Source: G965205725 sp965205725 (lineage in GTDB: Bacteria; Pseudomonadota; Gammaproteobacteria; Pseudomonadales; Halieaceae). Taken from it: a DNA stretch of 64,000 bases. The stretch spans positions 682,001 through 746,000 of the forward strand of contig OZ242189.1 in assembly GCA_965205725.1 (NCBI GenBank). The letters run 5' to 3'. Position numbers and translations under genes: made by a program. Shown here piece by piece: positions 25,800 to 33,840 of this stretch. Every line of letters starts with the position of its first letter. Position 1 is the first letter of the stretch. Below the pieces are notes generated by a model, which saw nothing but the letters and a program-made list of their open reading frames with translations, made no database searches and was not told where the DNA came from.

Positions 25800-27115
25800 T
25801 GGAATTTCAGCTATTACCAGGTGGCTCGATAATTGGTGAGGCACGGGTTCCCGGCGATAAATCTATTTCGCACCGGTCCGTCATGTTAGGAGCTCTGGCA
25901 GAAGGAGTCACACGTGTGCGCGGGTTTCTTGAAGGTGAAGATACGCTGGCCACGCGGGCGGCTTTTGAAGCGATGGGTGTACAAATTCAGCGTGCGGAAG
26001 ACGGTGAATTGACGATACAGGGCGCAGGATTGAATGGCCTGACCCAACCTGATGCAGTCATCGACCTGGGGAATTCTGGCACCGCTATTCGTTTGATGGC
26101 CGGGTTGATGGCCGGTCAGAGCTTCGATACAGAGTTAACCGGCGACCAATCATTGAATGGCAGGCCTATGGGGCGAGTCATTACACCGCTGGAGTCAATG
26201 GGTGCACAAATTCAGAGTGAGACAGAGGGGAGGCCACCGCTGAAAATAACAGGCAGTAGTCACTTGAAGGCTATTCACTACGATTTACCCATGGCCAGCG
26301 CACAAGTAAAATCCTGCGTGCTCCTCGCCGGGCTTTATGCAGACGGCCGCACATCCGTTACTGAGTCGGCTCCTACGCGTGATCATACGGAGCGTATGTT
26401 GCGAGGTTTTGGCTACCTTGTTGATCGGGATGAAGAGGGTGTCATCAGCCTGGAGGGCAGAGGTTCGCTCAAAGGTTGTGATATTGATGTGCCAGCAGAT
26501 ATCTCCTCTGCAGCATTTTTCATGGTAGGTGCTTCTATTGCCGCTGATTCCGAATTAACACTCACTCATGTGGGCATTAATCCAACCCGCATCGGTGTGA
26601 TCAATATTCTCCGTGCAATGGGTGCGGATATTGAAATTCTGGATTCACGCGAAGTTGGCGGCGAACCCGTAGCTGATATTCAGGTACGCGCAGCTCAATT
26701 GCGCGGTATTGAAATACCCGCAGAGCAGGTGCCGCTGGCCATTGATGAGTTTCCGGCTTTGTTCATCGCCGCCGCCTGCGCCGATGGTCGTACTGTTCTT
26801 CGCGGAGCGCGCGAGCTACGAGTCAAAGAAAGTGACCGAATTGCCGCGATGGCAGCAGGGTTGAATACTTTAGCTGTGCAGTGCGAAGTATTAGATGACG
26901 GTATCGCTATTGACGGTTTTGGTGCCAGTGGCAGTTTTGCTGGTGGCGAGATTGCCTGTTACCACGACCATAGAATTGCCATGGCTTTCGCGATTGCCGC
27001 CCTGCGCGCCAATGCTGAGATTTCTATTATGGATACCGACGTTGTCACCACTTCCTTTCCAGGCTTCGATGCACTAGCCCGCGGTTTGGGTTTACAAATT
27101 TCTTCCTCAGAATGA
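25799..27115 (+). CDS. aroA: AroA, EPSP synthase
   Basis: Adds enolpyruvyl to shikimate 3-phosphate. 438 residues. PGDKSISHRSVMLGALAEG, LGNSGTAIRLMAGL, RPMGRVITPLESMGA, AQVKSCVLLAGLYA, IAVDE-equivalent LAIDEFPALFIAAA and LRVKESDRIAAMA are visible. The NSGTAIRLM form rather than NAGTAMRPL indicates the class II-like branch found with TyrA-AroA fusions. Overlaps tyrA by one base and cmk by 4 bp. Confidence 0.97.
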   Translation: MEFQLLPGGSIIGEARVPGDKSISHRSVMLGALAEGVTRVRGFLEGEDTLATRAAFEAMGVQIQRAEDGELTIQGAGLNGLTQPDAVIDLGNSGTAIRLMAGLMAGQSFDTELTGDQSLNGRPMGRVITPLESMGAQIQSETEGRPPLKITGSSHLKAIHYDLPMASAQVKSCVLLAGLYADGRTSVTESAPTRDHTERMLRGFGYLVDRDEEGVISLEGRGSLKGCDIDVPADISSAAFFMVGASIAADSELTLTHVGINPTRIGVINILRAMGADIEILDSREVGGEPVADIQVRAAQLRGIEIPAEQVPLAIDEFPALFIAAACADGRTVLRGARELRVKESDRIAAMAAGLNTLAVQCEVLDDGIAIDGFGASGSFAGGEIACYHDHRIAMAFAIAALRANAEISIMDTDVVTTSFPGFDALARGLGLQISSSE

Positions 27116-27792
27116 CTGAGCACCTGATAACCGTTGATGGCCCCAGCGGGGCAGGTAAAGGGTCTATAGCCGGTATGCTGGCTCCCCATTTGGGTTGGCA
27201 TTTGCTTGATTCAGGTGCACTTTACCGGGTGACAGCACATGCCTGTGACCTGGCCGGGGTTTCTCTGCAAGAGCACGCTGGCGTTGCCGATGCAGCGCGT
27301 CACCTGGATGTTGAGTTTACCCAGGCTGAAAACGGCGAGGTGTTGGTGTTCTACAAAGGCGTTGATGCCAGCCGGGTGATACGCACAGAGGAAGGCGGTC
27401 GCGGCGCTTCAACAGTGGGGGCTATTCCGGAGGTGCGTGAAGCGTTGCTCGAACGTCAACGCGATTTTTTACAAGCGCCGGGGCTCGTCGCCGATGGTCG
27501 CGATATGGGGACCGTGGTTTTCCCGGCTGCGCCATTAAAATTTTTTCTAACTGCCAGCCCTGAAGCGCGTGCGGCGCGGCGCTATAGACAGTTGATAGGG
27601 AAAGGGGAAAGTGTTAGCCTTGCGCGCCTTTTGCGGGATATCAGGGAACGAGATGAGCAGGATAGCTCTCGCGCTGTGTCCCCATTAGTGCCAGCTGACG
27701 ATGCAATTATCATCGATAGTACAGCAACACCCATCGACGCCGTGTTCGCAAAGGTCATGGCCGATGTCAATAAGGTCTTTCCCGAACTCTAA
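27112..27792 (+). CDS. cmk: Cmk, (d)CMP kinase
   Basis: 226 residues. P-loop VDGPSGAGKGSIAGML, then LLDSGALYRVTAHAC, GRDMGTVVFPAAPLKFFLTAS and the lid region RDERDEQDSSRAVSPLVPADDA, all typical. Provides CDP and dCDP for nucleic acid and lipid synthesis. Overlaps aroA by 4 bp. rpsA begins 76 bp later, the usual cmk-rpsA order. Confidence 0.97.
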   Translation: MTEHLITVDGPSGAGKGSIAGMLAPHLGWHLLDSGALYRVTAHACDLAGVSLQEHAGVADAARHLDVEFTQAENGEVLVFYKGVDASRVIRTEEGGRGASTVGAIPEVREALLERQRDFLQAPGLVADGRDMGTVVFPAAPLKFFLTASPEARAARRYRQLIGKGESVSLARLLRDIRERDEQDSSRAVSPLVPADDAIIIDSTATPIDAVFAKVMADVNKVFPEL

Positions 27793-27868
27793 CCAGAATC
27801 GGTTTGGGCGAAGGCGAATAAAACTGACCCGCTTCTGCTGGAGACGCGGTAACAACAGGTAAAAATCT

Positions 27869-29548
27869 ATGAGCGAAAGCTTCGCTGAATTATTTGAAGA
27901 ATCCCTTAAAACTGTCGACATGCAACCAGGCTCCATCGTCACTGGTGTGGTTATTGATATCGACAACGAATGGGTCACTGTTCACGCAGGGCTTAAATCG
28001 GAAGGGGTTATTCCCCGCTCGCAGTTTGTAGACGCCGCAGGCGAATGTGCCCTGGAAATTGGCGACGAAGTGCAAGTGGCGCTGGAAACCGTCGAAGATG
28101 GTTTTGGCGAAACAAAACTGTCACGCGAGAAAGCCAAGCGTGCGGAAAGCTGGAAAGACCTTGAAGCGGCGCACGAAGCTGATGAAGTGGTCACAGGTAT
28201 AATTAACGGCAAGGTCAAAGGTGGCTTTACAGTTGATGTTAATTCTATTCGCGCATTCCTGCCGGGTTCACTGGTCGATGTGCGCCCTGTTCGCGATACC
28301 TTGCATCTGGAAGGCAAAGAGCTTGAATTCAAGGTGATCAAGCTGGATCAGAAACGCAACAATGTTGTGGTTTCTCGTCGTGCTGTTATGGAAGCTGCCA
28401 ATAGTGAAGAGCGTGATTCTCTGCTGGCTACTCTGCAAGAAGGCATGTCTGTTAAAGGTGTGGTTAAAAACCTCACTGATTACGGTGCGTTTGTTGACCT
28501 CGGTGGTGTTGACGGACTCCTGCACATTACCGATATGGCCTGGAAGCGCATCAAGCATCCAGGTGAAATCGTTGAAGTGGGTCAGGAAATCGACGTTAAG
28601 ATTCTTAAGTTTGACCGCGAGCGCAATCGCGTATCGCTGGGTCTCAAGCAACTGGGTGAAGACCCCTGGGTTGAAATTAAAGCCCGTTACCCGGAAAACA
28701 CCCGTGTCGCTGCGCGTATCACCAATCTTACTGATTACGGCTGTTTTGCTGAATTGGAAGAAGGCGTTGAAGGTTTGGTTCATGTCTCGGAAATGGACTG
28801 GACCAACAAGAATGTACATCCTTCGAAAATCGTTCAGCTAGGCGATGAAGTAGAAGTGATGGTTTTGGACATAGACGAAGAACGTCGTCGTATCTCTCTT
28901 GGCATTAAACAGTGTCAGCAGAACCCCTGGGATGCCTTCGGCTCTCAGTACAACAAGGGCGACAAGATTTCCGGCGGTATCAAGTCGATCACAGACTTCG
29001 GCATATTTATCGGTCTGGAAGGCAATATCGACGGATTGGTGCACTTGTCTGATATCTCCTGGAATGAAACCGGGGAAGAAGCGGTTCGCAATTACAGCAA
29101 AGGCGACGTGATCGAGACTGTTATTCTGTCAATCGATCCTGAGCGCGAGCGGATATCCCTGGGCATTAAGCAGATGGAAGACGATCCCTGGAACAGCTAT
29201 GTTTCCGAGAATGACCGCGGTGCGGTTGTAACTGGAACGATTAAAGAAGTTGATCCCAAGGGCGCAGTTGTCGAATTGGCTGATGAAGTAGACGCCTATC
29301 TGAAAGCCTCTGAGTTGAGTCGTGATCGGGTTGAAGATGCGCGAACTGTGCTCAACGCAGGTGAGACGATAGAAGCCAAGATCATTAGTGTTGATCGCAA
29401 GAACCGTGCTCTGTCCCTGTCTGTTAAAGCCAAGGACTATGATGACGAGCAGGATGCGGTTAAGTCGCTGAAAGAGCAGGACGGTGAAACCGCTTCTCCT
29501 GGCACTATCGGTGGTTTGATCAAAGCGCAGATGGAAGGGGACGCCTAG
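27869..29548 (+). CDS. rpsA: RpsA, ribosomal protein S1
   Basis: 559 residues with six S1 RNA-binding repeats. The first two are diverged and bind the ribosome. Repeats 3-6 show the VKNLTDYGAFVDLGGVDGLLHITDM / ITNLTDYGCFAELEEGVEGLVHVSEMDW type pattern, each ending near RISLGIKQ. Unfolds and docks structured mRNAs on the 30S subunit. In E. coli it represses its own translation through its leader; the 76-bp gap before the ATG could serve this. Confidence 0.98.
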   Translation: MSESFAELFEESLKTVDMQPGSIVTGVVIDIDNEWVTVHAGLKSEGVIPRSQFVDAAGECALEIGDEVQVALETVEDGFGETKLSREKAKRAESWKDLEAAHEADEVVTGIINGKVKGGFTVDVNSIRAFLPGSLVDVRPVRDTLHLEGKELEFKVIKLDQKRNNVVVSRRAVMEAANSEERDSLLATLQEGMSVKGVVKNLTDYGAFVDLGGVDGLLHITDMAWKRIKHPGEIVEVGQEIDVKILKFDRERNRVSLGLKQLGEDPWVEIKARYPENTRVAARITNLTDYGCFAELEEGVEGLVHVSEMDWTNKNVHPSKIVQLGDEVEVMVLDIDEERRRISLGIKQCQQNPWDAFGSQYNKGDKISGGIKSITDFGIFIGLEGNIDGLVHLSDISWNETGEEAVRNYSKGDVIETVILSIDPERERISLGIKQMEDDPWNSYVSENDRGAVVTGTIKEVDPKGAVVELADEVDAYLKASELSRDRVEDARTVLNAGETIEAKIISVDRKNRALSLSVKAKDYDDEQDAVKSLKEQDGETASPGTIGGLIKAQMEGDA

Positions 29549-29626
29549 GTTCTGCTTTGTTCGACTTGCCAAATTCGCATGGTAAAGGCAAAATAAGTTA
29601 TTGAATCAATGGCTTATGATAAAAAT

Positions 29627-29923
29627 ATGACCAAGTCAGAACTGATTGAACTGATCGCATCCAGGCAGAGCCAATTGTCTGCCAAAGATGTTGAGCTGGC
29701 GGTTAAAACCATTCTTGAGCATATGTCGCAAACCCTTGCGGAGGGTGAGCGCATTGAAATACGCGGCTTTGGCAGTTTCTCGCTGCATTACAGAGAGCCG
29801 CGTAAGGGACGCAATCCAAAAACGGGTGATGCGGTTCAGCTTACTGGAAAATATGTGCCGCATTTCAAGCCTGGTAAAGAGTTGCGCGAGAGGGTAAATC
29901 TTGGGTTACAAGGCGCTCTGTGA
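29627..29923 (+). CDS. ihfB: IhfB, integration host factor beta
   Basis: 98 residues from MTKSELIELIASRQ; an in-frame ATG at 29609 would add MAYDKN. Bends DNA as a heterodimer with IhfA. HU/IHF fold with VELAVKTILEHMSQTLAEGERIEIRGFGSFSLHYR and the minor-groove arm RKGRNPKTGDAVQL. A strong terminator-like hairpin follows. ihfA would be expected after pheT, outside the window. Confidence 0.96.
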   Translation: MTKSELIELIASRQSQLSAKDVELAVKTILEHMSQTLAEGERIEIRGFGSFSLHYREPRKGRNPKTGDAVQLTGKYVPHFKPGKELRERVNLGLQGAL

Positions 29924-29937
29924 CATGAGTTAATTGT

Positions 29938-29973
29938 CAAAAAGGGTATGATCGAAGGGTCATCCCTTTTTTT
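29938..29973 (+). terminator. Rho-independent terminator after ihfB
   Basis: AAAAAGGGTATGATC pairs imperfectly with GGTCATCCCTTTTTTT, giving a stem of about 13 pairs with a GAAG loop region and ending in seven Ts. Closes the gyrA-ihfB run. Confidence 0.8.
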
Positions 29974-30037
29974 ATGTTCGGGGCAAAGGCTATGCCGCAG
30001 GTGTCATATACAACGGGAGTGGTTATTTCGACTACTA

Positions 30038-30176
30038 GAGACCTCAGCATAACGACTACACTGGCCAATCCATCGTTAAAAAAAGGCTTAAAATGCTCAT
30101 TTACACCAGTAAACTCCGCTTTTGCGCCTTTTGTTGCCTCGACTTGGCTTCACTCGCTACGTTATGCAGAGGTCTC
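30038..30176 (+). mobile_element. MITE family B (139 bp)
   Basis: Ends in GAGACCTCAGCATAACG and, inverted, GAGACCTCTGCATAACG (16 of 17 matching). TACTA flanks both sides (30033-30037 and 30177-30181), again a 5-bp duplication. The interior differs from family A, but the outer GAGACCTYTGCA is shared, so one transposase type may move both. It has no coding frame. It lies between the ihfB terminator and lapA. Confidence 0.82.
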
Positions 30177-30191
30177 TACTAAAGTGTATCC

Positions 30192-30485
30192 ATGAAATTT
30201 CTGCTTAGATTACTCATTGTTTCAGCTCTGCTACTTATCGTGTTGGCGGGTATTCTTTTTTCTGTACAAAACACCGTACAAGTGCCACTGGATTTGCTGG
30301 TTATCTCATTGCCAGAGCGCTCGGTTGCTCTCTGGGTTTTGCTGGCATTCGCGAGTGGCGGTTTAATCGGTATGCTTATCTCAATGGGTATGATTTGGCG
30401 CTTGCGAGCGAGTTTGCTCGGCGCTAACCGGCGGCTGCGGAAACTTCAAACCCCCAGACAAATACAGGAAAATACAGGTGGTTGA
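30192..30485 (+). CDS. LapA/DUF1049 family two-helix membrane protein
   Basis: 97 residues. Two hydrophobic helices (about 4-24 and 42-68) with LFSVQNTVQVPLDLLV between them, the mark of the lipopolysaccharide assembly protein A domain (DUF1049), then a basic cytoplasmic tail. In E. coli LapA acts with LapB on LPS amount. No lapB follows here; pyrF starts directly after the stop. MITE B ends only 15 bp upstream of the ATG, so it forms the leader of this gene. Confidence 0.88.
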   Translation: MKFLLRLLIVSALLLIVLAGILFSVQNTVQVPLDLLVISLPERSVALWVLLAFASGGLIGMLISMGMIWRLRASLLGANRRLRKLQTPRQIQENTGG

Positions 30486-31181
30486 GTGAAGTCACCCGTT
30501 ATTGTAGCCCTGGACTTCGATGCAGCGGATAGGGCTTTGGCCCTTACAGCCAGGCTGGATCCGACTCTGTGTCGAGTAAAGGTCGGAAAGGAGTTGTTTA
30601 CGAGTAGCGGGCCTGCACTACTGGAGCAAATTCAGGCACAGGGCTTCGAAGTTTTTCTGGATCTGAAGTTTCATGATATTCCCAACACAGTTGCCGCCGC
30701 AGTGAGCGCTGCCTCTGATTTGGGTGTGTGGATGGTCAATGTTCATGCCAGTGGCGGCAGCCGCATGATGGAGGCCGCGCGAGATGCTGTAGCCGCGAGT
30801 TCAGGTCAGCCATTACTGGTCGGAGTAACCGTGCTGACAAGTATGTCTGATGAAGACCTGCAAGAGCTGGGTTGGCGCGAGGGGGCTCAGACTCGGGTTG
30901 AGCAGTTGGCGGAACTGGTTCGTAAATCCGGTCTGGATGGCGTGGTCTGCTCGGCACAGGAAACCGCCTTATTGAGAGCGCACTATGGTGCAGACTTCAA
31001 ATTGGTAACACCAGGTATCCGCCTGGCGGGAGATGCGGCAGGAGACCAGTGCAGAATCGTTACACCGCAGCAGGCGCTGCTCAAAGGTAGCGATTATCTG
31101 GTCATTGGCCGTTCTATCACACAGGCAGAGGAGCCCATTGAAAGCTTGCAGAGGATTTTGCGCGAATTAGAAGAAAATTAG
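30486..31181 (+). CDS. pyrF: PyrF, orotidine 5'-phosphate decarboxylase
   Basis: Last step of UMP synthesis. 231 residues from GTG 30486, directly after the lapA stop. IVALDFDAADRALAL, the catalytic Lys/Asp array in FLDLKFHDIPNTV, VNVHASGG, LVGVTVLTSM and VTPGIRLAGDAAGDQ are all present. The lapA-pyrF order is seen in other gammaproteobacteria. Confidence 0.98.
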   Translation: MKSPVIVALDFDAADRALALTARLDPTLCRVKVGKELFTSSGPALLEQIQAQGFEVFLDLKFHDIPNTVAAAVSAASDLGVWMVNVHASGGSRMMEAARDAVAASSGQPLLVGVTVLTSMSDEDLQELGWREGAQTRVEQLAELVRKSGLDGVVCSAQETALLRAHYGADFKLVTPGIRLAGDAAGDQCRIVTPQQALLKGSDYLVIGRSITQAEEPIESLQRILRELEEN

Positions 31182-31270
31182 ATCCTTCTCGCACTGTCGG
31201 GTCGACTAGACTCAATAATGACAAGAGCATTGCAGGATGCAATGTATATATCCAGATAGGGAGATATCAC

Positions 31271-31564
31271 ATGATCAAGAAACTACTACTGATAGCACTC
31301 TTGGGCTTTAGCCCGCTTATAGTGCCTCTACAGGGCTATGCCGATGATGATTTGGCGCCTGCCCCTGCGGTGGTAAATATTAACAGTGCTGACGCGGAAA
31401 CTCTGGCGATGGTTCTCGACGGTGTCGGAGAAAGTCGAGCCAAGGAAATAGTGCGTTACCGAGAGGCCTACGGCCCGTTTTACTCAGCCGAAGATTTGCT
31501 GGAAGTGCGCGGGGTTGGCAAATCCATTCTCAGTAATAACCGCGACCGCATTACCCTGGAATAA
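31271..31564 (+). CDS. ComEA-like helix-hairpin-helix protein, secreted
   Basis: 97 residues: signal peptide about 1-25 (MIKKLLLIALLGFSPLIVPL, cleavage near GYADD) and a double helix-hairpin-helix DNA-binding domain (VNINSADAETLAMVLDGVG, IVRYREAYGPF, EDLLEVRGVGKSIL). In competent bacteria ComEA binds incoming DNA in the periplasm. Short forms like this are widespread in gammaproteobacteria without proven competence. A hairpin terminator follows. Confidence 0.92.
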   Translation: MIKKLLLIALLGFSPLIVPLQGYADDDLAPAPAVVNINSADAETLAMVLDGVGESRAKEIVRYREAYGPFYSAEDLLEVRGVGKSILSNNRDRITLE

Positions 31565-31587
31565 GCCGACTGTACCCGTATCGTGAT

Positions 31588-31611
31588 GGGGAGCTTCGGC
31601 TCCCCGTTTTT
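31588..31611 (+). terminator. Rho-independent terminator after comEA-like gene
   Basis: Perfect stem GGGGAGC/GCTCCCC with a TTCG tetraloop, followed by GTTTTTG. Confidence 0.9.
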
Positions 31612-31680
31612 GTTTCCTGCGCCAGCACCATTCACTGGACTGGGGTGGTTCGGCGGAGACGAGGGTACGGAATCGTCTGT

Positions 31681-31720
31681 ACGGTAGTGCGGGGAGACGG
31701 CGGGAGTGATCCCGCCTCCT
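31681..31720. repeat. REP-like dispersed palindromic repeat, copy 1
   Basis: A 40-bp unit centred on GGCGGGAGTGATCCCGCC. A second copy with about 34 of 40 bases identical lies at 58164-58203. Both are intergenic. No flanking duplication is evident. Confidence 0.6.
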
Positions 31721-31751
31721 AGGGGATTCAACGAAAAACGAGCCGACAGCT

Positions 31752-32636
31752 ATGGCGTCCCTGATAACAGGTGCTAGCGGATATATTGGATCAGCTTTGG
31801 CGGAGGCCTTGTCCGCTACTGGCGAACAATTATTACTGCACGCAAGAAGCGGTGAAGTACCGCGATATGGAAAAATTATAAGAGCGGATTTTGGACGAGA
31901 GTCTTTACCGGCAGAGGCCTTCATGGGCATTGATACGGTTTTTCACTGTGCGGGTATTGCTCATCAATCTGTAGATGCCACCACCTATCAACGCATCAAT
32001 GTTGACGCGACATTGTCTCTGCTACAGCATGCGCAAAACGCAGATGTGCGAAGGTTCGTATTGCTTAGCAGCGTAAAAGCCATTCGTGGAACGGATTTAT
32101 ATGCGCGATCCAAGCGTCTGTGCGAAACAGAGCTGGAGAGTTTTGCTAATGACGAGATGGGTATCTTTATTGTGCGGCCCGCCCTTGTATATGGGGCTAT
32201 CACCAAAGGCAATATTGCCGCTTTGATTACCGGAGTGAAGCGGGGCATGCCAGCACCGCCTGAAATAGGGGGGAGAAATATGATCGGCCGCCGAGACTTG
32301 GTGGATTTACTCATTGAATTAAAGCATAGCGAATTGAATGGTCTGCAGTATTTCAACATTGCCGATGGCGAAATTTACAGTACACGGCGTTTGTATGACG
32401 CTATTTGCGCCAAACTGGGCAAAAAGACCGGCGTGGAATTGCCCGTCTGGTGTTGGCGACTTGCCTGCGCAGGGCTGGATATCTTTCGCCCCGGCAAAGA
32501 ACGGCTGTTTGACAAGCTTTTTGCAGAGGATTTCATGCAGACGAGCGAACTGGAAACAGGCCTGAATTGGCGGCCAACCACGCGGTTTGAAGATGAGCTT
32601 GCAGCCCGGGCCGTTAGCGAGGTCGCGGGTCGCTAA
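31752..32636 (+). CDS. NAD-dependent sugar-nucleotide epimerase/reductase (WbpV-like)
   Basis: 294 residues, extended SDR. NAD motif ITGASGYIGSALAEAL, VFHCAGIAHQ, LLSSVKAIRG, the Y-x3-K pair in DLYARSKRLCE and VRPALVYG. Similar proteins (WbpV, and WbpK of P. aeruginosa) make UDP-QuiNAc or UDP-FucNAc from the WbpM product, an inference from family and neighbours. Its stop touches the ATG of the WbpL-like gene. Confidence 0.85.
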   Translation: MASLITGASGYIGSALAEALSATGEQLLLHARSGEVPRYGKIIRADFGRESLPAEAFMGIDTVFHCAGIAHQSVDATTYQRINVDATLSLLQHAQNADVRRFVLLSSVKAIRGTDLYARSKRLCETELESFANDEMGIFIVRPALVYGAITKGNIAALITGVKRGMPAPPEIGGRNMIGRRDLVDLLIELKHSELNGLQYFNIADGEIYSTRRLYDAICAKLGKKTGVELPVWCWRLACAGLDIFRPGKERLFDKLFAEDFMQTSELETGLNWRPTTRFEDELAARAVSEVAGR

Positions 32637-33608
32637 ATGCTAGTGTCCTGTACAGCGGTATTCTTTCTGACGCTGGCGCTGACCTGGTTTTATCGCTGGG
32701 CCGCCGGGCGTTTCAATTTTGTGGATACTCCCAACGAGAGAAGCGCGCATAGCACCTTAGTGCCCAGGGGCGGAGGCGTCGGTTTGCTGGCGTCCTTATT
32801 CATTGTTCTCGCCTGGCCGCGCAATGGCAGCCTGGTGATGTTGTCTCCGTGGACAGAGCTTGGAGGAATAGTACTGATTCTGCTGTTAATCGGTTGGGTG
32901 GATGACAACCGTGGATTGAGCGTGAAGCTCCGGTTGAGCCTCTATGCCACTTGTTGTGTAGTCGCAGGCAGGCTGATATGTCCTTCCCAGGGCGGGTGGT
33001 TTGTGTTGATCCTGGCGATATATTTACTGTGGTCTTTGAACTCATTCAACTTTATGGATGGCATCGACGGCCTCGCTGGACAGCAAGTAATTTTCGTATG
33101 TCTCTCGGCAGTTTTGCTCTCAAGTGTTGTAGGCCAGGGCAGCGGTTTTGTTGTTGAACTCTCGCTGCTGATGGCTTGCGCAACCGCTGGCTTTCTGTTC
33201 TTTAATTGGCCACCTGCGAGCCTGTTTATGGGAGACACGGGCAGCGTGCCCCTGGGTTTTTTGCTATCGGCGTTGTCCCTGCTATATGCAACACAAGGAT
33301 TATTGAATCTCTACAGTTGGCTGATATTGATGGGTGTGTTTATGGTTGACACGGCAGCCACTATCGGCTGGCGGTTGCTGCACCGACAACAGATAACCCA
33401 GGCACACAACGGCCACGCTTATCAGCGCCTCGCCCGCCGTTGGGATAGCCATGCCCGCGTTTTGTACCTGGTCATCGCCATCAACGTACTGTGGTTGCTG
33501 CCGCTTGCCAGCGTGGCGGCCCTGAACCGCGATATGGCCCCTCTGCTCTTGTTCTTTGCCTATGCGCCGTTGCTGCTCGCTACCGGGGAAGCGTACAAAT
33601 TACCGTAA
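32637..33608 (+). CDS. WbpL-like polyprenyl-phosphate sugar-1-phosphate transferase
   Basis: Initiates O-antigen or related glycan synthesis by putting a sugar phosphate on undecaprenyl phosphate in the inner membrane. 323 residues, about ten membrane helices. FVDTPNERSAHSTLVPRGGG, the loop NFMDGIDGLAG with catalytic aspartates, and FMGDTGSVPLGF are the MraY/WecA-family signatures. A basic loop with HNGHAYQRLARR follows. MITE copy 4 begins 10 bp after the stop. Confidence 0.92.
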   Translation: MLVSCTAVFFLTLALTWFYRWAAGRFNFVDTPNERSAHSTLVPRGGGVGLLASLFIVLAWPRNGSLVMLSPWTELGGIVLILLLIGWVDDNRGLSVKLRLSLYATCCVVAGRLICPSQGGWFVLILAIYLLWSLNSFNFMDGIDGLAGQQVIFVCLSAVLLSSVVGQGSGFVVELSLLMACATAGFLFFNWPPASLFMGDTGSVPLGFLLSALSLLYATQGLLNLYSWLILMGVFMVDTAATIGWRLLHRQQITQAHNGHAYQRLARRWDSHARVLYLVIAINVLWLLPLASVAALNRDMAPLLLFFAYAPLLLATGEAYKLP

Positions 33609-33617
33609 TAGGATAGT

Positions 33618-33779
33618 GAGACCTTTGCACGGAAGATGATTTCACTTTCAGGCAAGGCAAAAACGCACGGAATGAGGGAGTTTATGGGTATAAATGACCG
33701 ATTGAGTACGATTTTACCAACAGTAGGCGCTTTTAGGCGACGCAGCATGCAGGTGAAATGGCTTTCGTGCAAAGGTTTC
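33618..33779 (-). mobile_element. MITE family A, copy 4 (162 bp), between wbpL- and wbpM-like genes
   Basis: Inverse orientation, like copy 3, but full length. A perfect ATAGT duplication lies at 33613-33617 and 33780-33784. One terminal base differs (GGTTTC instead of GGTCTC). It ends about 60 bp before the wbpM start, so it lies in or near that promoter. Confidence 0.92.
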
Positions 33780-33840
33780 ATAGTGTAAAAAACGGTACAA
33801 TTAGCGTGCTTATACACAGACAGTGCAAAGGGAGGTACGC

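Noticed and set aside
30036..30178. TA dinucleotide duplication for MITE B (IS630 or mariner type)
   Set aside because: A longer 5-bp duplication TACTA fits both sides and agrees with family A.
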